Positions 1 through 9,265 of a stretch of 30,342 bases of DNA are shown here, piece after piece. Position 1 is the stretch's first letter. Each line of letters starts with the position of its first letter. The notes under the pieces were generated by a model. It was not told where the DNA came from. It saw only the letters and a list, made by a program, of their open reading frames with translations, and did no database searches. The stretch is from NCBI GenBank assembly GCA_024195585.1, contig SWBL01000471.1:1-30342 (forward strand). The letters are read 5' to 3'. This stretch comes from Aureobasidium sp. EXF-3400. Taxonomy: Eukaryota; Ascomycota; Dothideomycetes; Dothideales; Saccotheciaceae. The translations under genes and the position numbers were made by a program.

Positions 1-95
1 ACTGGGCATCCCGTCCGCTCTGCCATACATAAGCAGTTGAACGGCAGATTAGTACTACGGTGGGTGACCACGTGGGAATCCCTGCTGCTGTATGT
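1..95 (+). rRNA. 5S ribosomal RNA, 3' part (5' end outside the window)
   Basis: The first 95 bases match the 3' three quarters of a eukaryotic 5S rRNA. The conserved block around 'cccgtccgctctgcc', the segment 'taagcagttgaacggcag', the loop E/helix IV segment 'gggtgaccacgtgggaatcc' and the terminal helix strand 'ctgctgtatgt' occur in the right order and spacing. A T run follows at once (95-98), with a second at 104-108, as expected for RNA polymerase III termination. The first 20-25 bases of the gene, including the other strand of the terminal helix, lie left of the window. A single 5S gene beside protein-coding genes fits the dispersed 5S genes of filamentous ascomycetes. The identification comes from remembered 5S consensus. 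I cannot tell whether the copy is expressed. Confidence 0.9.
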
Positions 96-109
96 TTTAT
101 TCTCTTTTT
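95..109 (+). terminator. RNA polymerase III T-run terminator of the 5S gene
   Basis: Two T runs (TTTT at 95-98 and TTTTT at 104-108) follow the end of the 5S terminal helix directly. A run of four or more T on the non-template strand is the standard Pol III stop signal; the second run may serve as a backup. Confidence 0.7.
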
Positions 110-395
110 GCTCACCACTCTTACTATGCCTGCCTGTATCTGCCGGTGTGCTTTTACAGAGCCGGAAAACCATCGTGCATCTTGAGGCTGTTTCATGTGA
201 CGAACTTCTGTTCTCAGAGGAGAGAGCATATAGGTCTTGGCACTCACTCCATCCTGACGTAATCATTTCCTTCGTCTTCACCTTCAAACCCCGAACCTAA
301 TCCCGAACATCAAAACAATCTTTCAGAGCACGAGACGAGATCAAATTTGCTTGTTCTCGAGGAGTCACTGATCAATCGACTAAGAAACTATCGAA
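99..395. other. Spacer between the 5S gene and the first protein gene
   Basis: About 300 bases with no gene I can support. The part next to 396 should hold the promoter and 5' UTR of the small membrane protein gene. I see no clear TATA box. An open frame crossing the 5S gene and this spacer (37-300) has no protein-like features. Confidence 0.5.
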
Positions 396-1108
396 ATGCC
401 GTCAAAAAGTGCACATGGCAAGCTGGATAGCGAGGAGACAGATGCAGCAGCGTGGCAAGCCACACGAGGTGCTGTCACAGGAGCAGCAAGGGTATGTTGT
501 TTTCTAGATCGTTGCTAGTATCCAGTGTCCCCATGCTTCAGAGCTCCTGTGGTGTGTGGTATGCTTGAGATTATCTTACTGACATGTTTTGATAGTGGGG
601 CATCTATTCTGCAGTCGCGGCTGGCATTGCATATGTTTATTCACCAGTATACCGTGGGTTGACCGTTCAATTCAAAGTGTGAGTATTCTTTCTTTTACCT
701 GTATCTCTCTGTGTGCTTCGTTCGAAGCTACACTGTTTTGATGAATATGTCAGTCGTTTGGGTGAGCATACTGGTTCAGTCACTTTGCGAGCAACCACTT
801 CCTTGTTCCTTCCCTTTCCACCGAAAAGATCATCTTTCTTAGCCAGAGCCTCTCACTTAAATGTTACTCGAAATGAACATCTGTGCTGATACTGTAACAG
901 CTTCCTCCAAATGTCTGGCATGATCTTTGGTGGTGTCATAGAAGCAGATGAGCGCTTACGTATCTACGGCGACTACTCACGGCGTCAGAAAATCATGGCC
1001 CGCGATGCTGCTGTTTGGAGGAAATACGAAGAAGAGTTTGAGAGTTTAGGAATCCCCGGTGTTGCTAGCGAGGCTAGAACAAAGAAAGAGCGACAGCAGG
1101 AAGAATGA
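396..1108 (+). CDS. Small two-helix membrane protein, conserved-looking fungal hypothetical (possibly mitochondrial)
   Basis: Three exons: 396-491, 596-678 and 901-1108, giving 128 residues. Introns are gtatgt...gatag and gtgagt...aacag. The second splits a valine codon, and joining it yields a continuous segment FKVFLQMSGMIFGG. The protein has a polar N-terminus, a first hydrophobic stretch near residues 33-50 (WGIYSAVAAGIAYVYSPVY), a second near 60-73 and a charged, helical C-terminus rich in Arg, Lys and Glu (RRQKIMARDAAVWRKYEEEF). The size and two-helix plan recall small mitochondrial inner-membrane proteins of the HIG1/Rcf type, but I do not see a convincing HIG1 signature, so function is left open. 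Start: first ATG in frame, context cgaaATGcc. The gene structure is well supported; the functional guess is weak. Confidence 0.75.
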
Positions 1109-2369
1109 GATGCGAGTCAGGAGGAAAATTGTATCAATTGTTTGCACTTGGAGTACATGGCTGGGCCATTGCTGGTGTTGGACTCTGCTTTGTATTATAT
1201 TCACCACTCAAAGACATGCTGTGTCGTCCTTCCATCGCTGCACGACCATAACTATCTGTGTTTGGAAGGCATCACGAAGGCAATGATTTTTAATCGACTC
1301 TGAACTTGCACGGATGTCACGGCCAGGGAAGGTTCATGCCGTCTTCAAGAACATAAAGCATCAGAGCACACCCTCAATCGAAGTTTGATGTGGCATCCAG
1401 CCAGGGTCATACCTCTGATGTATGTTTAAACCCGGCATCTCGATATGCAGGTCCACACTCTTATCTTGGTGAACCATAAATACTATCAGCCAATAGCTCA
1501 TATCCTGCTGTTGACCATATATTCACTATAAGTTTTGCAAGATGATGTCGATCGAGAAACTCGTGGTTGTCTTTTACTAGAGGCGTCGCTCGAGGAACCT
1601 GATTTAGAATCATAAAGCATTCTGACGAATTTTGAAGACGACATCCATGATGTCTCCGGTAATTGCGATGACCAAGCCATCGCCCATCAATCACAGCTCT
1701 AAACAGTAAACGCAATCTTACTCCCTCTCTCTATCAGAGCACGCCATGGGGTGCCCTGGTTGCTGTGTTTCCTTGAACTCGATTGAAAATGACGGATGTG
1801 TGGCTTGCTCTGAGCAGAGCACTGAAGATCATGTGCGATACATTTCCCACTAAACAGAAAGGTGAACCGAAGTAGGGAGAGCAACTCAAATGACCAAGCA
1901 GGTTTTTCCAGATAGCACAGCCTACACCGTCCCGGTGGCTTGTGTTGCAAGGAAGAGAGGGGAGGTTCTGGACCTGCGGGCTGAGCACGATGTCAAGTCT
2001 TGAAACGTGACGAAAGCGGGGACTCGGGGAGGAGGGCAAGTTCGAAGCTTTTCGATTGGAGACCCTGCTTGTTGTCGATCTTGCACCTCTTTGGATGTGT
2101 TCGCAAGCAAGCTCGCGTGAAACCCAGGTCGGCGAGGCGAAGCGTGTCCAAGTTCTTGGACCATGCCACCGTTCTCCTATCTCACGCGGCGGGGGTGTAT
2201 TGTGGAGCTCCAGAAATATGACGCAGCTTATGGTGACCTAGATTTTGCTGCGAAGACTGCAGACAACTTATAAACCACTCTTAGCTGCTGCTGTGTTGTG
2301 TGTTTCCTTTTTTGTTATTACCTTTTCAATATCAACAACAATCTTCAAAAACCAAACACATCCACCATC
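1109..2369. other. Intergenic region, 1.26 kb, no supported gene
   Basis: No frame shows convincing coding character except a 48-codon frame at 1105-1251 that overlaps the preceding stop (see findings). Several overlapping minus-strand frames at 1461-2164 lack recognisable domains and look like chance. The right end is the promoter of the repeat-rich protein. It carries one AGGGG stress-response-like element at 1958-1962 and G-rich stretches around 2018-2036. A single 5-bp element has little statistical weight. Confidence 0.5.
2269..2274 (+). promoter_or_regulatory. TATA box of the repeat-rich stress-type gene
   Basis: TATAAA lies about 95 bases upstream of the ATG at 2370, a normal distance for a fungal TATA promoter. 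Genes for stress-type hydrophilic proteins often have TATA promoters, which fits the downstream gene. Confidence 0.55.
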
Positions 2370-3958
2370 ATGTCTTACAACAACGAGTACAGCAGCAACA
2401 GCAACAATGATGACTACAGCAGCTCTGTATGTACTCTTCTCATCTCTTATCTCGACAGAGCTACCCACAAGCTCTGTGGACCTATAATCTCTCTATCAAT
2501 ACCCCTCTTTCCATGTCAATCACCACTTCTTCCAAGCCTTTGTATCTGACTTTCTTATCTGCAGGGTCGCCAAGGTGGTCTCAATGACAGAACCACTGGT
2601 TCAAGTGGCTACGGTGTAAGTCTACATGTCTACCGCCAAGCTTGATAGACACTTTGCTGATCAAACATGTCAACAGCAGGACTCAAGCTACGGCAACGAC
2701 AACTTGAGCAGCGGAAGAAACACTAGCAGCCTTGGTAACGACGACATTGCCGACCGCGGTAACAGACTCGGCAGAGACGAGTTCTCAGGCGGCAACACCA
2801 GCGGTTCTGGACTCGGAAGAGACGAGTACTCTTCGTCTGGTCGTGATACCTACGGTTCCTCCAACACTGGTGGCGACAACTTCGGCTCCTCGAACACCGG
2901 CAGAGATACCTATGGATCATCCAACACCGACAGAGATACCTATGGTTCTTCCAACACTGGCAGAGACAACTTCTCCTCATCAAACGACAACTACGGTTCT
3001 AGCAACACTGGAAACACTGGCTATGGATCAAGCAACACCGATGACTTTGGACACCACCACAAATCCGCTGGTGAACTTGTTGGCGATGATGACCTGAAGC
3101 CTAGACACGGCATCGAGAGAGACACTCACCACACCACTGGCGGAAACTACCCTGTAAGTTCTTGCATGAATCCTTCATGAGCTTTCCCTTATCTTTTGCA
3201 CATCACTCTTGGCTCGAGCATGATTATATTGCTTGGCCTACCCTACCCTACCTTCTTCCATTGCTATTCTCTCACCTCAACACGATATACACATCAACAT
3301 CACATCAGAAACAATCATGTTGAAGAAGTTGATTGTATGGAACTCTTGATTATGTTTTGAGTTCTTTAACATTTGAGATTGATCAAAATCTAACCTATTC
3401 ATCGCATAGTCCACCGACGACAACTTCGGCTCGGGTGCCACTAGCGGCGCCGGTTATGGCAACAAGTCATCCTCCGGCCGCGATACCTTCGATGACTCCA
3501 GCAACACTCGCTTCGGCTCATCCACCGACACCGGTGCCTACTCAGGAAGCAACGACTACGGCTCAGGCACCACCGGTGGTGCTGGCTACGGCAACAAGTC
3601 CACCTCTGGTCGCGACGAATTCAATGACTCTAGCGATACTCGTTTCGGTTCATCCACCGATACCGGTGCTTACTCGGGTAGCAATGAGTACGGTAGTGGA
3701 GCTACTAGCGGTACTGGATACGGCAACAAGTCCTCCAACTACAACGACGATGAGAGCTCCGGCAAGAAGAGTGGTACGTTGATCTTTCCTTGATCCCTTC
3801 TTGATGACCTGTGTGCTGATATGCCATGTACAGATTCGACTGCCGGAAAGCTGATGAGCAAGCTCGGTGGTATGATGAAGAATGAGAAGATGGTCGAGAA
3901 GGGTGAGGCCAAGCGTGAGGCAGCCGGTGCTTACGGCAACGAGCGCTCCGACTACTAA
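2370..3958 (+). CDS. Gly/Ser/Asn/Asp-rich repeat protein with CsbD-like C-terminal motif, stress or hydrophilin type
   Basis: Five exons: 2370-2426, 2565-2615, 2680-3153, 3410-3773 and 3834-3958, giving 356 residues. The acceptor of exon 3 is a tandem caacagcag, so one extra Gln is possible. The protein is almost entirely hydrophilic. Residues about 85-165 hold degenerate ten-residue repeats (GRDTYGSSNT type). Exon 4 holds a 44-residue repeat in two full copies plus a partial third. The last 41 residues (316-356) differ: AGKLMSKLGGMMKNEKMVEK followed by GEAKREAAG resembles the repeating unit of CsbD-like proteins, bacterial stress proteins with fungal relatives. There is no signal peptide or membrane segment. 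A cytoplasmic, intrinsically disordered stress protein is inferred; no reaction can be assigned. A TATA box lies at 2269. Confidence 0.8.
2850..3042 (+). repeat. Degenerate 30-bp coding repeats (GRDTYGSSNT units)
   Basis: At least six adjacent units encode variants of a ten-residue motif (xRD-T/N-Y/F-GSSNT), for example in 2850-2960. Third-position differences between units show they are not freshly duplicated. Confidence 0.8.
3428..3739 (+). repeat. 132-bp tandem coding repeat, two copies plus a partial third
   Basis: Copy 1 spans 3428-3559, copy 2 spans 3560-3691 and a partial copy 3 runs from 3692 to about 3739. Each codes a 44-residue unit that starts GSG(A/T)T and ends near GAYSGSN(D/E)Y. 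The copies differ at many silent sites and a few amino acid sites, so the protein repeat is maintained while the DNA has drifted. Confidence 0.85.
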
Positions 3959-4136
3959 GTGCCTGATGCAAGCCCGAGAGATATCTTGAGGGAGTAATAG
4001 CTCAGTTGCAGCCAGTATGATGCGCAACCAGAGTGTTAGTTTTTACGGCGTAATGACCAAATAGCAATCATGATATTTGTATGTTCAAAGCTTTCAGTCC
4101 AGAGTTGTGCAATGTGAGTGTTGAGACCAAGACTCT

Positions 4137-4923
4137 CTAGCGGACGTACTTGCCCATGAAACGTCTGTGGAAGTCTGATCTCAGCAAGTCGTTGACAAAC
4201 TCCTTGCCCTTCTTGTCTTCTGTTCCTCTGGCCCGGTTCTTGAAGACGACATCGTCGTCCCATCTTCGCTTGACATCGTATGCTCCTGTGATATTGTTAG
4301 AACCTCGTAATCAAGGTTTCTCCAGACTAAGTGATCGTACCTTTGTTGAGAAGAGGGTTTCCGGTAGCAATGTCCCGCATCTGCTGCTCTTCCTCCTTAG
4401 CCGCCTGCTCGGCAGCTTCTCTTGCAGCCTGTTCAGCACGCTCGGCCTTGATCTTTGCCAACTCGCGCATCAGCTCAGCTTCATCGTCGTCGTCGCTTTC
4501 GTCGTCTGAAGAATCCGAGTCCTCTTCTGATGCATCGTCTGAATCGGCATCGACGTCGCGAGTCTCCTCCAAGACCCTGGTTCGTTTTGCTTCATAGTCT
4601 TCCTCATCCTGCTCGCCCTCTGCGTCTGCTCTATCCTCCAGACTGCGCTTTTGACCCTTTGCACTTTCGATTGCGAGAGTGGCTTTCTCTTCCTCTTGTT
4701 CGGGAGATAGTTCACGGCCTTCTTTCTTGGCGAAGTGACGGCGTTCGGCGCGCAGGAGTTCGGCGCGTAGGTCGCGGGCGGAGTGCTCGTCGGTGGTTCC
4801 TTGGGTTGCTTGACGGAACTTGAGGGTCTTGTGGGCTGGGAGAAGGCGCTGGTGGTATCCGGGACCGCGCAGGGAGTCCTTTCCGCGGGCGGGATCGAAG
4901 GTGGGACGATGTGCGGTAGTCAT
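4137..4923 (-). CDS. CWC15: Pre-mRNA-splicing factor Cwc15 (Cwf15 family)
   Basis: Two exons on the minus strand: 4923-4341 and 4285-4137, giving 243 residues. The intron (4286-4340) starts gtacga, ends atcacag and restores NPLLNKGAYDVKRRWDDDVV. Cwc15 is a component of the Prp19-associated (NineTeen) complex of the activated spliceosome, in the nucleus. Both family-defining ends are present: an N-terminus with the TTAHRPTFDPARG and PGYHQRLLPAHKTLKFRQ blocks, and a C-terminus with W-DDD-V-FKNRAR and a final block FHRRFMGKYVR. Between them lies a charged, very acidic stretch (DSDDASEEDSDSSDDESDDDD) and a coiled-coil-like Ala/Glu/Lys helix. The start at 4923 is preferred over an upstream in-frame ATG (frame open to 5061) because the family N-terminus begins there. 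It is divergent from RRP45. Confidence 0.95.
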
Positions 4924-5136
4924 GGTGAGTTGATTGTGTGTTGCGACAAAAGGGTCTGGATGTGTGGATAGAGAAATGGTAGGTCGCAAAGTGATGGATG
5001 GTAAAGATGCAGGCGGGACAAGCCGTCGAGTCGGAGCTTGCTTGCGGCGAGCGGGCGTCACGACGGGGAAATGTTCAAGACTGGCAAAATATAATCGACG
5101 TTAACGTCATAGTCACTCACACACCACACATACACC
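4924..5136. promoter_or_regulatory. Shared divergent promoter of CWC15 and RRP45
   Basis: Only 213 bases separate the two start codons, which point away from each other, so both promoters must lie here. No clear TATA box is seen. A nearly palindromic 'gacgttaacgtcat' at 5098-5111, with a TGACG/CGTCA half-site of the ATF/CREB type, sits about 30 bases before the RRP45 ATG. Confidence 0.6.
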
Positions 5137-6089
5137 ATGCCGCGAGAAGTCGAACCATCGCTGAACGAGCGCCAATTCATCCGTGATGCTCTGTTCGAAA
5201 GCATCCGTCTCGATGGCCGTCAACTTGATCAATTCAGAAACCTAGACCTTCAATTCGGCGACGACTATGGCGTGGCTGATGTTCGTTTGGGCAAGACGAG
5301 GTGTGCAACAACATGCAAAAACCAGGGAGGCTATCTTACTGACAAGCATCCAGAGTCGTTGCAAGGATATCCGCCGAAGTCACCACACCCTTCCCGGATC
5401 GCAAGTTCGACGGCGTCTTCACCATCTCGACCGAGCTCTCACCCATGGCCTCTCCCGCCTTTGAAGTCGGTCGCCCCAACCATGCTGAAACCGTACTATC
5501 ACGTCTACTAGAAAAGTCCATTCGTCGTTCTGGAGCTCTGGACACCGAATCCCTCTGCATCATCGCCGGCGCAAAGTGTTTCGCCGTGCGCGCAGATATA
5601 CACGTTCTGGATCACGATGGCGGCTTGATCGATGCTTGCTGTATTGCCTTGGTCGCTGCTCTGCAACACTTCCGCCGTCCTGAGGTTGAGGTGCATGGAG
5701 AGGACGTTACTGTGTATGACAGCCATGAGCGCGAACCCGTCAAGCTGGCTATGCAACATCATCCTTTCTGTGTCTCTTTCTCCTTCTACCATGGCGGTGA
5801 GACGGTGATTCTGGATGCAAATCTTGCTGAAGAAAGCGTTCGCGATGGCGAGATGATTGTTAGTATGAACCGTCATGGCGAGGTCTGCCAGATTGCAAAG
5901 TATGGAGGTGTGCCTGTGGATCCTTTGACTACTCTCAACTGCTCAAACGTTGCTTTGGAAAAGGTCAAGGTTCTGCATCAATTCGTGCAGTCCAAATTGG
6001 ATCAGGATGAGAAGAAGAGGGACAAGGGTGGTCTGATGGCCGAGCTGAATGCTGCAAACTCGAGAGAGCTTGCCAACATCCCTGGTTGA
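5137..6089 (+). CDS. RRP45: Exosome complex component Rrp45 (EXOSC9, RNase PH family)
   Basis: Two exons, 5137-5300 and 5354-6089, giving 299 residues (yeast Rrp45 has about 305). The 53-nt intron (gtgtgc...atccag) splits an Arg codon; the joined sequence reads RLGKTRVVARISAEVTTPFP, a typical RNase PH core. The N-terminus (EVEPSLNERQFIRDAL, then RLDGRQLDQFR) is diagnostic of Rrp45. RNase PH domain 1 covers roughly residues 30-165 and the second RNase PH-like domain roughly 185-260, followed by a lysine- and aspartate-rich helical tail. Rrp45 is one of six RNase PH-like ring subunits of the RNA exosome in nucleus and cytoplasm. In eukaryotes the ring is not catalytic and channels RNA to Rrp44 and Rrp6. 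It shares a 213-bp promoter region with CWC15. Confidence 0.95.
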
Positions 6090-6815
6090 GCTTCTTGAGT
6101 AACAGCTTATGCCACCCACCACTACCTCATTCGCCTCCGAAACCCGAGGCTACGAGTCAACGAATAGCCAGCCTACATCTTCCCGCCCTCCGGCCAGGGA
6201 ATAGGCACAAAAACCTTCAAGGGGCCAATCATCTGCTCGTCGCAAAGACAAGAAGATGTGGAAAGACATTGTACAAATCCATAATTGTCGTTTGGACTCT
6301 GGATCTCCTTGTGCATAGCATGGCAACATCACAATGTATGTCACAGAAGATGGAAGAATATAGATGAATAATAAAAGTCTGAGATCGTCAGTGTGAGCCG
6401 ACGTTGGCCATTGATTTCTAATCTACCACGCTTGGAATTTTGGTTCGCGACCTCGTTACGCTTCTCAAATCACGACTGTCCGTGGGCTGACTATGCAAGA
6501 AGGACTGCTTCATATGCGAAACGAAGATTTGGCCAGTACGTCGGGGTGGCAGAGCAACGCCGCATGAAGTTGTTGCTCCCCCAGACTGTCAAATAGCTCA
6601 GCCTTGGCCCAAAGCGTCCCTTCCTTGTTCTGCGAGCCCTTCTGTCGTGTTCGTGCAGCCTGTGATCTTTGTCATGATGGCGTTGCGAAGCGGCTTCTAT
6701 CAATATTCTCAGGCACTGCCGCGCCCAGTGTTTCGGCCAGCTTATGCAGTATATCCTCAGTATGCTCCAGATTGTGAATGACCGTCCTATGTCTTCAGAA
6801 CGGTGCTCATTCGCG
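6090..6815. other. Convergent 3' intergenic region between RRP45 and PHF5A
   Basis: This 726-bp stretch holds the 3' UTRs of two genes that converge. An AATAAAAG polyadenylation-like signal for RRP45 lies near 6367-6374. On the minus strand, 6794-6513 has a frame with protein-like composition broken by a single TGA at 6674-6672 (see findings). I see no other gene. Confidence 0.45.
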
Positions 6816-7252
6816 CTAATGATTCCGGAAATTCTTTTTCTGGTAGAACAGATCTGTCCTCGAACTACCCAGATTTATGATCTTGGGGCAGCCATCTCTG
6901 TCCTTTTCCAGACGGGTGCATTCGAAGCAGTAGAAGGCGTCGGAGATTCCCTGAGAGGTTGTGTCAGTGGGTTGAGCGAGAGAAAGAGGAGAAGATAGTA
7001 TGCTTACCTCGCCACCGCAGACAAGGCACTTGTTCTGGTAGTTGCCAAAGGAGCATTCATCGCAGATGCGGACGAGGGTTGTGGGTCGGACGTAACTGTC
7101 GCATACAGGACACTTGCCGTCACATTTGTCGCAGAGACGGCCGATGGAGATACCTGCCGTTTTGCGGCACATTACCAAATCACTGTGTTCTTGTCAGTTC
7201 GTGCCTCTCCTTGATGCATTCTACGAGGGACGTACGGGTGATGGCGCGACAT
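6816..7252 (-). CDS. RDS3: PHD-finger-like zinc protein PHF5A / Rds3 (SF3b complex subunit)
   Basis: Three exons on the minus strand: 7252-7236 (17 nt), 7182-7008 and 6950-6816, giving 108 residues (human PHF5A has 110). The first exon encodes MSRHHP and joins in phase to [20 protein letters not shown]. Further blocks are [37 protein letters not shown] and [14 protein letters not shown], which together supply the CxxC zinc-binding knots of the family. PHF5A/Rds3 is a core subunit of SF3b in U2 snRNP; with SF3B1 it forms the pocket for the branch-point adenosine. The C-terminus ([10 protein letters not shown]) is shorter and less basic than the human FKKR ending. The 298-bp divergent region to CSN6 holds its promoter. 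Confidence 0.96.
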
Positions 7253-7550
7253 GATGACGGTGTGGGAGTGGGCGTTCGATAGTAGATCTGGAGTCGCCGA
7301 GAAAAGACGAAGGCAGTCGGTTCAGTCGTGAAGTGGTGCTCGAGAGAGTGATGTGGCGTGTGAGTTGGATGTTTGTGAGTTGTGGAAGTTGTAGAAGCTT
7401 CTCCATGCGGAAAGCGCGAGTGAGAGGAAGACGGAGATATCGGACTTTGCCAGAAGTTCGCTCATAGAAACACCGACGTAATCAACCAGCTTCACCTTCA
7501 TCCACCTGCCACCAAACATCGTGAATACCACTCCACATCTCGTCGCAATC
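7253..7550. promoter_or_regulatory. Divergent promoter region of PHF5A/RDS3 and CSN6
   Basis: The two start codons are 298 bases apart and diverge, so both promoters and 5' UTRs are here. No TATA box is evident, as is common for constitutive fungal genes. Confidence 0.5.
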
Positions 7551-8897
7551 ATGGTCGAGACGGCAAGCAATTCTCTGCTGTCCAGCAGCACCTCGGACTC
7601 TTCACTCTCGGTCCAGCTGCACCCACTGGTCCTTCTCACCATCTCCGACTACATAACGCGCCACTCTATGCGCAGCCAGCAAGGTCCAATTGTTGGTGCA
7701 ATCATCGGTCAGCAGAATGGACGCACAATCACTATGGAGCAAGCCTTCCAGTGTAAGACCAAGGAAACGGGCGACAAAGTCTTGGTTGACGAAGAGTGGT
7801 TTGCCGAGCGTCTTGAACAATGTATGCTTCTGTTCGTCCGCTCTATACCATGCCATCATAGCTAACCACAAAACAGTCAAGGACGTCCACAAGGCTCCTC
7901 CGCTCGATCTGGTCGCCATCTTCACCCTCGCTCCTCCCTCAGGCCCTCTCCCCGATCATGTGCCTATCCTCCAGCAGTTGCAACACTCTTACAACGACTC
8001 GCTCATGCTCCTCCTCTTCCACCCTCAGACCATCCTTGACGGCGCCCTTACCGGTGGAAAACTACCCATCTCTATCTATGAATCTTACTATGAACCCGGC
8101 AGCGAGAATGCAGACAAGGGTCTACAGGTTGACGGCTGGGCCATGGGTCGCCAATTACAGATGCGTTTCCGTCAACTGCCCTTCGAGGTCGAAACTGGAG
8201 AGGCTGAGATGATTGCTGTCGACTTTGTTGCAAAGGGAAGCGGCTCCGCTACTGTCCACAATTCTGTCGCTCCTCCGTTAAAAGACAAGGGCCGCGCCGA
8301 AGGTAGTGCTGCTACCAATGACGTTCAACTCAGTGTCGCCGACGAAGAAGGTAGAGAACATTCACACCATCTTGTAGATACACAAGCTAATCACTCACAG
8401 TCATCTCATCTCTTACCGCCAAGTACAACGCCATCAAGATGCTGCACCAACGTATCAACCTCATCAAGGCCTATCTTGCCGAACTACCACAATCATACCT
8501 GACCGACGCCTCTATTTCCGCCGGCCCAAGCGATCCTCCTCTCAACCACCAACTCCTCCGCGAGATCTCCTCCATGCTCTCTCGCCTACCCTTGCTCGCT
8601 CCTCCCACCACTCACTCGTCGACCACAATCCTCATACCTGGCATGCCTCAATCCGCCCTCGCAACAGCCTCCGCACAAGAACAGTCAGACGTGCACATGG
8701 TATCACTTCTGGCCTCTCTCACTCGCACAGTAGCTCAAGCCAAAGACATGGGCTCAAAGTACTCAATTGTGCAGAAGGCAAAGACGGACAAGAACCACGC
8801 CGGTATGATGGGTGGTCGTGGTGGTTTCGGCAACTATGGCCCCGGACCTGCTGACGATCCTTGGGGTACCCCTGGTTTGACCAATGATGAACTCTGA
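7551..8897 (+). CDS. CSN6: COP9 signalosome complex subunit 6 (MPN domain)
   Basis: Three exons: 7551-7821, 7877-8350 and 8401-8897, giving 413 residues. Introns are gtatgc...aaacag (55 nt) and gtagag...cacag (50 nt), both in consistent phase. The MPN domain covers about residues 20-160, starting VQLHPLVLLTISDYITR and continuing GPIVGAIIGQQNGRTITMEQ. It lacks the JAMM metal-binding residues, as expected for the non-catalytic MPN subunit that pairs with CSN5. The C-terminal half contains the helical segment AKYNAIKMLHQRINLIKAYL used for assembly, and ends in a Gly/Pro-rich tail (GGRGGFGNYGPGPADD) that looks fungus-specific. The COP9 signalosome removes Nedd8 from cullins. The start ATG at 7551 (context atcATGg) is preferred; another in-frame ATG lies 30 bases upstream at 7521. 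eIF3f is the main alternative MPN family, but overall similarity fits CSN6 better. Confidence 0.87.
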
Positions 8898-9265
8898 TGA
8901 TTTGAGAGAAGCGAGTGGTTTACATTTTGACGAAATTCATGCATAGCTGCGGAGGCGTAATGGCGCATTAGACATCTCAGGGGGGCGGGCTTCCTATCTT
9001 ATGTCTCTGTTGAGACCCATTGTGTTACAAAGATGTTGTTACACATATTAAGAATCAAATAACATTTCTTAAACTTGTTCATGTGTCTGTCGAGTGGATA
9101 CTAGACAAAGGAATGAGGAAAGAGTTAGTAACAGAAAATAATGAAAGGGCAAGATTCTAAATTGTAAGTCGACAAAAGAAAGATGCAGTATGAATCATAT
9201 GTGTCGTGTATAATCTTGGCCTCTCAAGACATCATTCCATCCACGCTTGCAAATCACTTTAACAC
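8898..9265. other. Convergent 3' region between CSN6 and the secreted protein gene
   Basis: A 368-bp A/T-richer stretch with no coding potential. It should hold the 3' ends of both convergent transcripts. Confidence 0.5.

Noticed and set aside
1461..2164. Several overlapping minus-strand frames of 60-101 codons
   Set aside because: They overlap each other in different frames, have no recognisable domain and show no splice pattern linking them.
3154..3409. Possible extra small exon inside the 256-nt intron of the repeat protein gene
   Set aside because: Candidate segments such as atgttgaagaagttgatt before a gtatgg donor do not keep the phase between exons 3 and 4.
3333..3782. Pro/Thr/Ala-rich frame of 149 codons
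   Set aside because: It is a shifted reading of the 132-bp repeat in exon 4 and spans the splice sites of the real gene.
4924..5061. Upstream in-frame extension of CWC15 (start at 5061)
   Set aside because: The conserved family N-terminus begins at the ATG at 4923, and the extension would occupy most of the short divergent promoter.
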